From positions 2,108,001-2,172,000 of the forward strand of contig NZ_OY781099.1 of the NCBI RefSeq assembly GCF_963676325.1: 64,000 bases of DNA, written 5' to 3'. Positions 43,472 to 52,286 of the stretch are shown one piece after another (position 1 is the stretch's first letter; each line of letters starts with the position of its first letter). The DNA is from an uncultured Bacteroides sp. GTDB lineage: Bacteria; Bacteroidota; Bacteroidia; Bacteroidales; Bacteroidaceae. Under the pieces are notes generated by a model. It did not search any database. It worked only from the letters and a program-made list of their open reading frames with translations, and was not told the origin of the DNA. Position numbers and translations under genes: made by a program.

Positions 43472-46021
43472 ATGAAAAAAGTACTATTATTCATTACTTT
43501 CTTCCTTTTTCTTCTTACAAATGTTTTTGCATTGCCAAGAACAAGTAGTGAAGCATTTAGCGTTGCTAAGCTATTTCATCAGAAGAGTAATAGCTCTATC
43601 AAGCTGATGTCAACAGAGACTACAGCTTTGAAATTAGCTTATACCTGTACAGATGGCATTGCAACCCGCTCTACTACTGAAAAAGCATATTACTACGTAT
43701 TTAATAGAGGAAATAATAGTGGCTTCATAATAGTTTCTGGCGATGATAGAGCAAAAGAGGTTCTTGGATATTCAGATACCGGGAGCTTTAATATAAATTC
43801 TCTGCCATCTAACTTTGCTTCCTGGCTAGGCTTTTATCAGAATGAGATGAAAGCATTAATGGAACAACCTGAGGAAACAACAGTAACTTCAACTACTCTG
43901 CTGAGTTCATCCACTAATGTTGCTACCAGGCAGACAAGTTATGCTGCTTCAATCACACCACTTTTGGGAAATATCAAATGGGATCAAGGTGCTCCATACA
44001 ACAATCTTTGTCCGTTAATTAACGATACTACAAGATCAGTTACCGGATGCGTTGCTACTGCTATGGCACAAGTCATGAGATATTATAAATGGCCGGTAAA
44101 AGGAGCAGGTTCACATACCTATACAACCAGCAGTCTAAACAAATCTTTAACAGCTGATTTCTCTAATACTACTTATGATTGGGCTAACATGACCGAGACA
44201 TATAGCAGTTCCAGTACTGATACTCAGAAAACAGCAGTGGCTACATTGATGTTTCATGCCGGAGTAGCTGTAGAGATGAATTATGGTGAATCAAGTTCAG
44301 CTTCTTCAATTGATATGGCAAAAGCATTATTCACCTATTTTGGCTACGATTCTAATCTTCAATCTTATCAGAGAGATTACTATTCAAGTTCGGAATGGAT
44401 AGATATGATCAAAACAGAATTAAATGCCTCGCGACCAGTTTTATATGCAGGCCAAGCTTCTGATGGAGGACACCAGTTTGTTTGTGATGGATATGATAGT
44501 AATGGTTTATTTCACTTTAACTGGGGCTGGAGCGGAAGTTCTGATGGTTATTTTGAACTGTCTGTGCTTAATCCTGGTTCATTCGGCATCGGAGGAACAA
44601 GTGGCGGTTTCAATACAAGTCAGAATATTGTTATCGGGATACAGAAACCAAACAGTTCATCTACTGCTGCACCCTATCAGCTCTGCATATATAAGCCATT
44701 AACGACAGCGGCCAGTTCAATAAGCCGCACTAGTCTTTTTTCAATATCAATGACACTATATAATTATGGAGTAAACTCCTTTGGTGGCTCGCTTGGAATT
44801 GCATTGTATAATAATAGCGGATTCGTGAAACTGCTAAATAGTACAAATGTATCGTCACTCGGTAGTTATTATGGGTATACAAATCCTAACTTTCCCAAGA
44901 ACTTAGCTATTCCAGCCGATGTTGCAGATGGAAATTATAAACTTTGCTGTGTATTTAAACCTTCCGGACAAACCGATTGGCAAATAATGAGAGGAAAGAT
45001 TGGTATCCCAAACTATTTGAATGTAGCTTTAACCAGTGCCAACATTAACATCAGCACTCCCGATGCATATCCAAAACTTACCATCAATTCATTAACAGCT
45101 ACAGGAAATCTCTATAATAATAAGGCAGGTAGATTTAGTTTAAGCATTACGAATACAGGAGCAGAATATAACTCTAATATTGTTCTTAAATTAGTTGCAG
45201 TTGACAATTCTGCTACTAGTCAGACTGTATGTACCAATCCGGTTAATATTCCATCTGGAGAAACAAAAATCTTTGATTTTACGGACGATATCACAGCTGC
45301 ACCCGGCCAGTATTATTTAACTGCATATTATGATTCGCAGAACGATCGTTCTAATTTATCATATACTTCGTTTGCCAATCCTTTAACGGTTACTGTTCTT
45401 GCCAAGCCTACAGAAACACCAGCTCTTACACTGACATCGAAAATATCTTTCCCATCTTCTTCAAGTGTTGGTAAAAGTAATGCTGTGCTTACTGCACACA
45501 TAAAGAACACCGGTGGATATTTTGATAATAACGTAATTGCTTTTGTATTCCCATTAACTCCCGGACTCTCGCTAACCTATATAGGTTATCAAAAGATTTT
45601 ATTGGATAAAAATGAAGAAAGAACAATAACCTTCTCAGGAAATATTAATTTAGATCCAAGTTCTTACCGCGTTGTTGTATATTACTGGGACACTGTTATA
45701 AATGATTGGAGCCGTTTTAATCCAACAACTTTCAGTTTAATACCATTCACCCTTGTTAATGATGCCACAGGAATTGAAGAGACTACTTTAGGTAAGCTGA
45801 CTCTTTACCCGAATCCGGCTACAGATAAGTTATTCCTGCAATCGGAAGGATTAGTAAAATCAATACGTATCATGGATATTTCAGGGAAGCAGGTTCTGTT
45901 AATGAAACCTGAGACCAGCGGAGAAATTACAATACCTGTTGCCCGACTAAGTGCCGGTACTTATATTCTTCAAAGTGAAACTGAAACAGGAATCAAAGTA
46001 AGTAAATTCATAAAAAGATAA
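43472..46021 (+). CDS. C10 (streptopain-like) cysteine protease with C-terminal sorting-like domain, copy 2
   Basis: An 849-residue secreted protease. The signal peptide is VLLFITFFLFLLTNVFA; a propeptide (about 22-135) and the catalytic domain with C193 (VTGCVATAMAQ) and H334 (GGHQFVCDGYDS) follow. It is about 235 residues longer than copy 1 because of beta-sandwich repeats at about 530-760 (CARDB-like: GRFSLSITNTGAEYNSNIVL; KSNAVLTAHIKNTGG). The final segment (LTLYPNPATDKLFLQS; SAGTYILQ) is sorting-domain-like. It starts 226 bp after copy 1; no clear TAnnTTTG box was found in that gap. A lipoprotein gene follows 4 bp after its stop. Confidence 0.9.
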   Translation: MKKVLLFITFFLFLLTNVFALPRTSSEAFSVAKLFHQKSNSSIKLMSTETTALKLAYTCTDGIATRSTTEKAYYYVFNRGNNSGFIIVSGDDRAKEVLGYSDTGSFNINSLPSNFASWLGFYQNEMKALMEQPEETTVTSTTLLSSSTNVATRQTSYAASITPLLGNIKWDQGAPYNNLCPLINDTTRSVTGCVATAMAQVMRYYKWPVKGAGSHTYTTSSLNKSLTADFSNTTYDWANMTETYSSSSTDTQKTAVATLMFHAGVAVEMNYGESSSASSIDMAKALFTYFGYDSNLQSYQRDYYSSSEWIDMIKTELNASRPVLYAGQASDGGHQFVCDGYDSNGLFHFNWGWSGSSDGYFELSVLNPGSFGIGGTSGGFNTSQNIVIGIQKPNSSSTAAPYQLCIYKPLTTAASSISRTSLFSISMTLYNYGVNSFGGSLGIALYNNSGFVKLLNSTNVSSLGSYYGYTNPNFPKNLAIPADVADGNYKLCCVFKPSGQTDWQIMRGKIGIPNYLNVALTSANINISTPDAYPKLTINSLTATGNLYNNKAGRFSLSITNTGAEYNSNIVLKLVAVDNSATSQTVCTNPVNIPSGETKIFDFTDDITAAPGQYYLTAYYDSQNDRSNLSYTSFANPLTVTVLAKPTETPALTLTSKISFPSSSSVGKSNAVLTAHIKNTGGYFDNNVIAFVFPLTPGLSLTYIGYQKILLDKNEERTITFSGNINLDPSSYRVVVYYWDTVINDWSRFNPTTFSLIPFTLVNDATGIEETTLGKLTLYPNPATDKLFLQSEGLVKSIRIMDISGKQVLLMKPETSGEITIPVARLSAGTYILQSETETGIKVSKFIKR

Positions 46022-46025
46022 ATGA

Positions 46026-46571
46026 ATGAATAAAGGTATTCTTACATTAGTTATATTAACGTTTACGTTACTGTCTTGTCAGTCGGGCAAGACAGCAACG
46101 AAGAATGAAGCTGATTCTACGATGAAAAGAAAGATCTCTTTTGTTCCTGGGCCACAGGCTGTTGTTTATAAAACAATTAAAGATTATACAAATCTGGTTC
46201 CAGTCATTATGAATAGCGAGGGAACCAGAATTATCTCCTATCCTGCCCCAACTGATGTGTTCTATCAAGGAAAATTAGCAAAACCAACCACATTGAAGAA
46301 TGGCTATTTACTAGACAATCGCGGAATCAATGAGAACGTTGCTTTTCTGAATTATACATACGAGGAATACAGCCGTTTGCCCGAGGCTCCTTCTATGGAA
46401 GAAATGCTTTCAAGAATTGTAGAGAAGCATCCGCTCACCGAACTGATTAACTGTGGGCTTCGCAGTCAATATAAAGATGAAATTAAGGAACTAAACATGC
46501 TTATTGATGCAGACTTTCCCGGTTGCAAGAGGGCAAAAATAAAGTCACTCAGCATTAATCTGGAGCAATAA
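46026..46571 (+). CDS. Lipoprotein of unknown function linked to the C10 protease
   Basis: A 181-residue predicted lipoprotein: signal LTLVILTFTLLSC with lipobox LLSC (Cys18). The mature part contains VPGPQAVVYKTIKDYTNLVPV and NRGINENVAFLNYTYEEY; I recall similar stand-alone Bacteroides lipoproteins with no assigned role. The four-base gap to the protease stop suggests co-translation. A specific inhibitor or chaperone of the protease is possible but unproven. A MITE-like element begins 4 bp after its stop codon, and one flanking repeat of that element covers the stop. Confidence 0.75.
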   Translation: MNKGILTLVILTFTLLSCQSGKTATKNEADSTMKRKISFVPGPQAVVYKTIKDYTNLVPVIMNSEGTRIISYPAPTDVFYQGKLAKPTTLKNGYLLDNRGINENVAFLNYTYEEYSRLPEAPSMEEMLSRIVEKHPLTELINCGLRSQYKDEIKELNMLIDADFPGCKRAKIKSLSINLEQ

Positions 46572-46574
46572 AAT

Positions 46575-46737
46575 GGTTCTTACTCTCTTTTGGTGGAAGC
46601 AAACGGTCTCAAATGCTTATCCAATCAAGATTCTCCATGTTTTTTGGTAAGACATTTATTGAATCTGATGAAAAGTCTGCAAACATCATAAATAAGAAAC
46701 TTGATGCAATATCTTCCACCAAAAGTGACGAAGAACC
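46575..46737 (+). mobile_element. MITE-like element, well-preserved copy B
   Basis: A 163-bp element with 25-bp terminal inverted repeats, GGTTCTTACTCTCTTTTGG... at 46575-46599 and its complement at 46713-46737, 22 of 25 pairs matching. It is flanked by 8-bp direct repeats AATAAAAT (46567-46574) and AATAAAAC (46738-46745), as expected for a target duplication. No transposase is encoded. A second, degraded and inverted copy lies at 14494-14656. The mobilising transposase is not in the window. Confidence 0.72.
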
Positions 46738-46776
46738 AATAAAACACATTCAGGAAGAATCATTCTGAGAAGAAAG

Positions 46777-46838
46777 CTCTTATGATGCTTTGTGCACCGG
46801 AATAACTAGTAGGCGCACAAAGCATTATAAGAGTTTTT
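46777..46838 (+). terminator. Intrinsic terminator after the C10 protease-lipoprotein genes
   Basis: 22-bp arms (46777-46798 and 46812-46833) with two mismatches and a 13-nt loop, followed by TTTTT. It lies beyond the MITE-like element, so that element is probably transcribed as part of the 3' untranslated region. Confidence 0.85.
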
Positions 46839-47263
46839 CTATTTAATCAAAAGATAATCAAACCATTACATCTTCATTTTGTTTTAATCAGATTCTTCTG
46901 AAAAAACAGAAAAACAAAAGGTTGTTTTGGAGGGGGTAACAAGGCTATTCTCTCTGAAAGCCTTTGATAGCCAAGGTGACAAACTTTATACCGAGACATA
47001 TAAAAGAAGTATTCCCGCAAATTTGTCACCACCGCAAAAAAGAGCAGTATTTATTCAACGAATACCTGTCTTTTCATTAGCGAGAATAAAATCTCCACTT
47101 GGATCATTTCCAGCAATAGTTAATAATTGCCTACCCTTTCATTAGTGGTAATCAGGTGGTTGAATTTAACAGCTTATTATTTTAGTCAGCTATCCATTCC
47201 TGAGATGACGCATAAGTTATCCAAACTCACTAGGGCTTTTATGTTTTTCAAAGTGAGTCTCTG
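46839..47263. other. Gene-free stretch before lipB
   Basis: No supportable gene. Two inverted repeats are visible: GGCTAT/ATAGCC near 46942-46972 and GGTGACAAA (46975-46983) / TTTGTCACC (47022-47030). A 72-codon frame at 46927-47145 has no family resemblance or start signal and is not called. Confidence 0.5.
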
Positions 47264-47935
47264 TTACTTCTTTCTGGTAAGGAGCTGCTCTATTTCATAA
47301 TGAAGCAGAGATTTAGTTTGTTCCACATCAATCTTTTGGTTGAGTTCCTTCTCAATGGAAGTCACTCCTTTATCCACGAATCCGCAAGGATTGATGTAAT
47401 GGAAATAATTCAGGTCGGTGTTGACATTGAATGCCAGTCCGTGCATGGTAACATAATGACTGCTGCGAACTCCGATAGCGCAGATCTTGCGGGCATGTTT
47501 GGTTTCTCCATCCAGCCACACACCGGTGGCACCGGATAATCGTCCGGCTTTTATGCCATAATGAGCGCAGACATTTATAACAGCTTCTTCGAGCAGATGA
47601 ACATATTCCTTTAATCCCAGAGAATAATCCTCCAGATTAAGGATGGGATAGCAAACAATCTGTCCCGGACCATGATAGGTTATATCCCCGCCACGGTCTA
47701 TATGATAGAGAGAGGCACCTATTTTTTGGAGTTGCTGCTCTCCCAGCAACATGTTCTGTTCCTTTCCACTCCGCCCAAGCGTATAAACATGTGGGTGCTC
47801 GCAGGTAATTACATTGTTTGTATATCGCTCTCCGGCAAGTTTTGCCCGGACAATCTCGTTGAAAAGCTCTGTTTGCTTTTGCCAGGCATCGGCATACGAA
47901 ATTAATTGCCAATCTGTATATTCCAGTTCCATCAT
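47264..47935 (-). CDS. lipB: Octanoyl-[acyl carrier protein]:protein N-octanoyltransferase
   Basis: Transfers octanoate to lipoyl domains, the first step of lipoate synthesis. The 223-residue protein has RGGDITYHGPGQIVCYP (81-97), catalytic K150 (ARKICAIG) and C184 (NPCGF), all intact. It starts 12 bp after the pectinesterase stop and is co-directional, so it may share that transcript, although the two are functionally unrelated. An H-protein substrate would serve the GcvP encoded 8 kb away. Confidence 0.94.
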   Translation of the reverse strand: MMELEYTDWQLISYADAWQKQTELFNEIVRAKLAGERYTNNVITCEHPHVYTLGRSGKEQNMLLGEQQLQKIGASLYHIDRGGDITYHGPGQIVCYPILNLEDYSLGLKEYVHLLEEAVINVCAHYGIKAGRLSGATGVWLDGETKHARKICAIGVRSSHYVTMHGLAFNVNTDLNYFHYINPCGFVDKGVTSIEKELNQKIDVEQTKSLLHYEIEQLLTRKK

Positions 47936-47947
47936 ATATTTATCTTT

Positions 47948-49465
47948 TTAATATCCCAACCCCAATACATAAGTTGGGTTACTGTACAATTGAATAATTC
48001 TGGTATCTTTCTCTTTATCAAGTTGACGGGACGCAGAGTTACGCTGACTATAGTCTATTGGTTCACCATTCAACGCCCTGCTGTTATATTCCCAGAAATG
48101 AACATTCGTAGAATCTCCTTCCACGAACCAACCTGCTGACGGCACATTCTCTAATTTGCAATTGATAAGCACAGCCTCTGCATAGGGGTATCCCTGACCT
48201 TTATTTACAGGAGAACGCGCAATCAGCGCATCTTTTCCTTTGCCGATAAAGGTACAGTTCACAAAGATATTCCCATGGTTCTGGCTTGTATTCCTTATCC
48301 ACATAAACGCTCCGTAGCTGGAAAGCGTGCAATCCTTAAAAAATGCAGGACCACGACCTAAAACCGTATCGCCATCACCATCAATGGTACAATTCTCAAG
48401 ATAAGTGCTCCCGTTAATCTGCAAAGCATCACCAGAACCTATTACATGTATATTTTTTAATGAGTTCCCTTCTCCCATCATCAACAATCCTTCTGCCTGT
48501 CCTTTAAGATCTGTTTGAATTGTAAGATTTTCCAATGCAATGCCAAAACCATTGTCGGACATAAATGCAGCCCGGCGGGGAGGGAACGTTCCGGGACGTT
48601 CATTTGTTTTGATGTCGGCAGGATGCGGATTAAAGACCTCGTTGTTGGCATAATGAATATGAACACCTTCACGACTCTCGCCTTCAATAGTTACATATCG
48701 CTTATTGCGGAAATAAACCAACTCCTCGTAATCTCCGTTCTTCACATAGATCTTCCAGCTACCGTCTTCAGGCTCTAACGGATTAATCATTGCAGGAGTA
48801 AAATCGGGAATATAATCTAATGCTCCTTGTACTGTATTGAAATCGCCAGTGCCGTCGGCACTAACCACCAATCTGTGAACATCAGCCTTCGGGCCCGATT
48901 GCTTTGTTGTGAAACGCCATGCATTCTTTTTCGTAAAGCCGTTGAACTTACTGACATTGATAACACCTTTATCAATCGTTACGTAATAGCCTTTACCATA
49001 TTCCAGAAGGTTGTTATGCAAATAAATGGTAGCCGTATTATTGTGAGTAATTATCGGATAGAAGTGAAAGCCATCGGTAAAATGACCAATAATATTCAGC
49101 TGATAGTTTGAGGTATCACGTTTGTTTGCCCCTGAAGGAGTTCCGGGAACGGTATTCGCATTGGTATAATTAGTAGCCTTATACTCATACGGCACAGGAG
49201 TATATATTGCTCCGACATTGCTTTGTCCGGTAGTTGGCCCGGCCGGAACACTTAAATCCAGACAGTCCACCTGCCGGTTTGTTCCCTCTTCGAACACACG
49301 GACAAAGCCCTTCTTTCCTATTGTTGGCGCGCTATCAAACTTCAATACAAGATGAGTGTCCGGATTTACATTCACAGCATTCTGTTGTGGGAAGCGAGAA
49401 TTCTGGGCTTGAATTGCTGTAGATATTAATAGTAATCCTGAGATTAAACAAAGAGTGCCTTTCAT
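47948..49465 (-). CDS. Pectinesterase family protein (CE8) with N-terminal Ig-like domain
   Basis: A 505-residue exported protein that should remove methyl esters from pectin. The signal peptide is LCLISGLLLISTAIQA. Residues 25-190 contain an Ig-like module (NVNPDTHLVLKFDSAPTIGK). The parallel beta-helix (195-480) begins RLVVSADGTGDFNTVQGALD. Catalytic Asp candidates are D346 (SGDALQI) and D366 (GDGDTVLGRG), with R417 (LIARSP); the surrounding residues differ from the plant-type QDTL and VDFIFG motifs, so activity on methylated pectin needs testing. It has a TATTTTTG promoter box at 49494-49501. Confidence 0.87.
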   Translation of the reverse strand: MKGTLCLISGLLLISTAIQAQNSRFPQQNAVNVNPDTHLVLKFDSAPTIGKKGFVRVFEEGTNRQVDCLDLSVPAGPTTGQSNVGAIYTPVPYEYKATNYTNANTVPGTPSGANKRDTSNYQLNIIGHFTDGFHFYPIITHNNTATIYLHNNLLEYGKGYYVTIDKGVINVSKFNGFTKKNAWRFTTKQSGPKADVHRLVVSADGTGDFNTVQGALDYIPDFTPAMINPLEPEDGSWKIYVKNGDYEELVYFRNKRYVTIEGESREGVHIHYANNEVFNPHPADIKTNERPGTFPPRRAAFMSDNGFGIALENLTIQTDLKGQAEGLLMMGEGNSLKNIHVIGSGDALQINGSTYLENCTIDGDGDTVLGRGPAFFKDCTLSSYGAFMWIRNTSQNHGNIFVNCTFIGKGKDALIARSPVNKGQGYPYAEAVLINCKLENVPSAGWFVEGDSTNVHFWEYNSRALNGEPIDYSQRNSASRQLDKEKDTRIIQLYSNPTYVLGLGY

Positions 49466-49493
49466 TATTTCTCCTTTTAGGTTTCTTACATCA

Positions 49494-49501
49494 CAAAAAT
49501 A
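49494..49501 (-). promoter_or_regulatory. Predicted -7 promoter element (TATTTTTG) for the pectinesterase
   Basis: Plus-strand CAAAAATA, 28 bp upstream of the ATG at 49465, fits TAnnTTTG on the minus strand. Confidence 0.5.
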
Positions 49502-49578
49502 GGAAGCATTTGTCAGAAATCATAATAATAACTTCCTTTATTTTCATTGAAGTTATTCGGGTATCATGGCAATTTAAA

Positions 49579-49641
49579 AAAGCCACTGCAATTCCGGTGA
49601 TGAAGGGATACCCTTTGAATCATCAGCCTTGCAGTGGCTTT
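49579..49641 (-). terminator. Intrinsic terminator of the copper ATPase gene
   Basis: Perfect 13-bp arms AAAGCCACTGCAA (49579-49591) / TTGCAGTGGCTTT (49629-49641), with an inner helix built on AGGG/CCCT; A-rich sequence follows on the minus strand as a T-run. Confidence 0.85.
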
Positions 49642-49689
49642 AATTATGCAAAAACAATTTGTAAAAGTTACATCAAAGCAGATTCCCTT

Positions 49690-51903
49690 TTACAACTTCT
49701 TCCAGTTCAGACTCAAACTATTCATCACAACCGAAACAGAGCTACAAGCCATGGCCGCACTTGCAATCATTGGATTTAGAAGCATACCACCCATCGCATA
49801 AAGCACCCCGGCTGCAATAGGAATACCTATCAGATTATAGATAAATGCCCAGAAGAGGTTTTGATGGATGAGTTGCACCGTTTGCTTGGATAGTTTAAAT
49901 GCCTTTGGCAACAGCATTAAATCTGAAGTTATCAGCGTAACCATTGCTACGTCCATGGCAATATCGGTACCTTTTCCCATGGCAATACTTACGTCTGCGC
50001 GGGCAAGTGCCTGAGAATCATTGATTCCGTCGCCCACCATTGCCACTACTCTGCCCTCTGATTGCAGTTGTTTCACAAACTCTTCCTTATCGCTTGGCAG
50101 TGCTTCGGCTTTGTAGATGCCTATTCCTAGTTTTTCTGCCACAACAGCGGCTGTGGCTTCTCCGTCTCCAGTGAGCATGCAGACTCTGATTCCCATTTCG
50201 CGCAACACTCTGAGCGCTTCTATTGAAGTGGGTTTCACTTTGTCGGTAATGGCAATGACAGACAAAAGTTTGTTTTCCCGCCCAAAGTAGACAATACTTT
50301 TGCCTTCGTTCTGAAATTGCTCTATCATGCCTTGCAGATAAGCCGATGCAGATGCTTCATAATCATTCAGTAACTTCTGGCTTCCTGCCCAATACGTGGT
50401 TTCCTGATAGTTTACCTGAATCCCTTTGCCAGTAATACTCTCAAAAGAAGAAAGTGCGGCCGAAGCGATTCCTTGCGACTGAAGTTCGTTCACAATAGCA
50501 TCAGCCAGCGGATGTTCCGATTTTAATTCAGCAGCTAAGAGAATTTCCTTAAAGAGTTTATCTTCACCGTGTTCCCAAAGCCAGTCGGAAACAGAAGGAT
50601 GTCCTTCGGTCAGTGTGCCGGTTTTGTCCAATACCACCGTGTTTACCTTCCTCATTTGTTCCAGAGCTACTGCATCTTTAATCAGGATATGGTTGCTGGC
50701 TCCTTTGCCAATTCCCACCATCAGGGCAGTAGGCGTAGCAAGTCCCAAGGCGCACGGACAAGCAATGACAAGCACTGATACAGCGGAGAGCAATGCATGA
50801 GAGAAGTATCCCATTCCTCCTACTGACATCCAAATTACGAAGGTAAGGATTGATAAAATAAGCACCACTGGTACAAATATTCCCGTTACCCTGTCAACGA
50901 TTCTCTGCACCGGAGCTTTAGAACCCTGAGCTTCCTGCACCATTCTGATGATATTGGCCAGCACAGTCTCCTTCCCAACTTTGGCAGCCTTCAACACAAA
51001 GGCCCCTTTCTGATTGATTGTTCCCGCCAGAACCTGAGCACCAACGCTTTTCTCTACAGCGATAGGTTCGCCGGTTATCATGCTCTCGTCCACAAAAGAA
51101 GTGCCTTCGTGCACCGTTCCATCCACAGGGATTTGTTCGCCCGGGCGAACGCTTACCAAATCATTTACCTGCAATTGTGAGATAAGGACGGTTTCTTCTG
51201 CGCCATCCTTGATGATTCGGGCGGTTTTGGGCTGTAATCCCATCAGCTTCTTGATAGCCGATGAGGTATTACCCTTTGCTTTCTCCTCAAGAAGTTTTCC
51301 AATGAGCACAAAGGCGATAATCATTGTGGCAGCCTCGTAATAAACATGCGGTTCCAGGCCGCGTGATGTCCAGAAGTCAGGAAAAAACGTGTTGAACACA
51401 CTAAAAAGAAAAGCGATGGAAGTGCTCAGAGCCACCAATGTATCCATATTGCTCCGGCCCAACTTCAGTTGTTTCCAGGCATTGATATAGAATGAGTTGC
51501 CGAAGAACAGCATTACGGGTAAAGCAAGAACCAGCATTATTACGTGCACATGCGGCAGGTGCATGAATAGCATTGAAAGCGTCATCATGGGCACTACAAA
51601 TATCCATGCCCAGATTACCTTCATTTTCAGTTTTCGATAGGCTTTTCGTTGCTCTTCTTCCTGCAACTCAGCAGCATTTTCTTCCTCAATAATCAGGTCG
51701 TAACCCGCATCGTGTATAGCTTTCTGTAAACTCTCGGGAGACAGGACAAGGCGGTCGAACTCAATGGAAAGGGTGTTTGCTGCTAGATTTACCGCCCCCT
51801 TTTCTACCCCGGGAAGGGCATTCACTGTCTTTTCTACGTTATTTGCGCAACCGGCACAGTGCATGTTGAGCACTGGATATATTTTGTTTTCTATTTTCTT
51901 CAT
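49690..51903 (-). CDS. copA: Copper-exporting P1B-type ATPase
   Basis: An inner-membrane ATPase of about 737 residues that exports Cu(I). The ATG at 51903 (MKKIENKIYP) was chosen; a longer frame from 51978 adds 25 basic residues with no family match. It has one N-terminal heavy-metal domain with MHCAGC (C16, C19), eight predicted spans, TGEP (277-280), the ion-site CPC (382-384) and DKTGT with phosphorylated D426, followed by a GDGxND-type hinge (MVGDGINDSQAL). HP and SE motifs are present (SEHPLADAI). A Cys/His-rich small protein lies upstream on the same strand, and a TGTACA array lies between them. Confidence 0.94.
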   Translation of the reverse strand: MKKIENKIYPVLNMHCAGCANNVEKTVNALPGVEKGAVNLAANTLSIEFDRLVLSPESLQKAIHDAGYDLIIEEENAAELQEEEQRKAYRKLKMKVIWAWIFVVPMMTLSMLFMHLPHVHVIMLVLALPVMLFFGNSFYINAWKQLKLGRSNMDTLVALSTSIAFLFSVFNTFFPDFWTSRGLEPHVYYEAATMIIAFVLIGKLLEEKAKGNTSSAIKKLMGLQPKTARIIKDGAEETVLISQLQVNDLVSVRPGEQIPVDGTVHEGTSFVDESMITGEPIAVEKSVGAQVLAGTINQKGAFVLKAAKVGKETVLANIIRMVQEAQGSKAPVQRIVDRVTGIFVPVVLILSILTFVIWMSVGGMGYFSHALLSAVSVLVIACPCALGLATPTALMVGIGKGASNHILIKDAVALEQMRKVNTVVLDKTGTLTEGHPSVSDWLWEHGEDKLFKEILLAAELKSEHPLADAIVNELQSQGIASAALSSFESITGKGIQVNYQETTYWAGSQKLLNDYEASASAYLQGMIEQFQNEGKSIVYFGRENKLLSVIAITDKVKPTSIEALRVLREMGIRVCMLTGDGEATAAVVAEKLGIGIYKAEALPSDKEEFVKQLQSEGRVVAMVGDGINDSQALARADVSIAMGKGTDIAMDVAMVTLITSDLMLLPKAFKLSKQTVQLIHQNLFWAFIYNLIGIPIAAGVLYAMGGMLLNPMIASAAMACSSVSVVMNSLSLNWKKL

Positions 51904-52158
51904 AAGTAAGTTTTCGTTTCTTTGTTTCCTTTCAACAAGCATTTTCTGTTTATTGTTCGGAAACCGATTGAAAGTCATGCAAAAATTCTTTTGGCACGAC
52001 TTCTGTTTCTATAATTCTAAATCGTTTATTGGCTATGCTATTCTTATATCTTTCTTCAAACCGCTATTACATAATCAGCACTTAGATGAAACGTATAGAG
52101 GTTTAGCCAAAAGCTGGCGGGACATAACACAATTACAAAGGAGATCTTCTTGTTTTAA

Positions 52159-52230
52159 TGTACAGCTACCTTTATTTAGGTGTACACCTTATGTCTTTTT
52201 GCTCTACACTTAATATTAATTACGTGTAGA
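52159..52230. repeat. TGTACA array 3: four hexamers at 22-bp spacing, upstream of copA
   Basis: TGTACA at 52159 and 52181, TCTACA at 52203, TGTAGA at 52225, each exactly 22 bp apart. The second site sits in AGGTGTACACCT, as in array 2, with the same 12-bp distance to CTCTACACT. The two arrays also share AGAACAT just after the last site. The 383 bases between copA and the next gene otherwise hold only a short startless frame (52226-52316) and no clear -7 box. Confidence 0.75.
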
Positions 52231-52286
52231 TCTAAAAAAGAACATCAAGCGGGAGATTCCCTTAGATGACCTGAGAGTTTGGCTTA

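Noticed and set aside
46927..47145. 72-codon plus-strand frame before lipB
   Set aside because: No recognisable family, no ribosome-binding signal, and it contains both arms of an inverted repeat; treated as non-coding.
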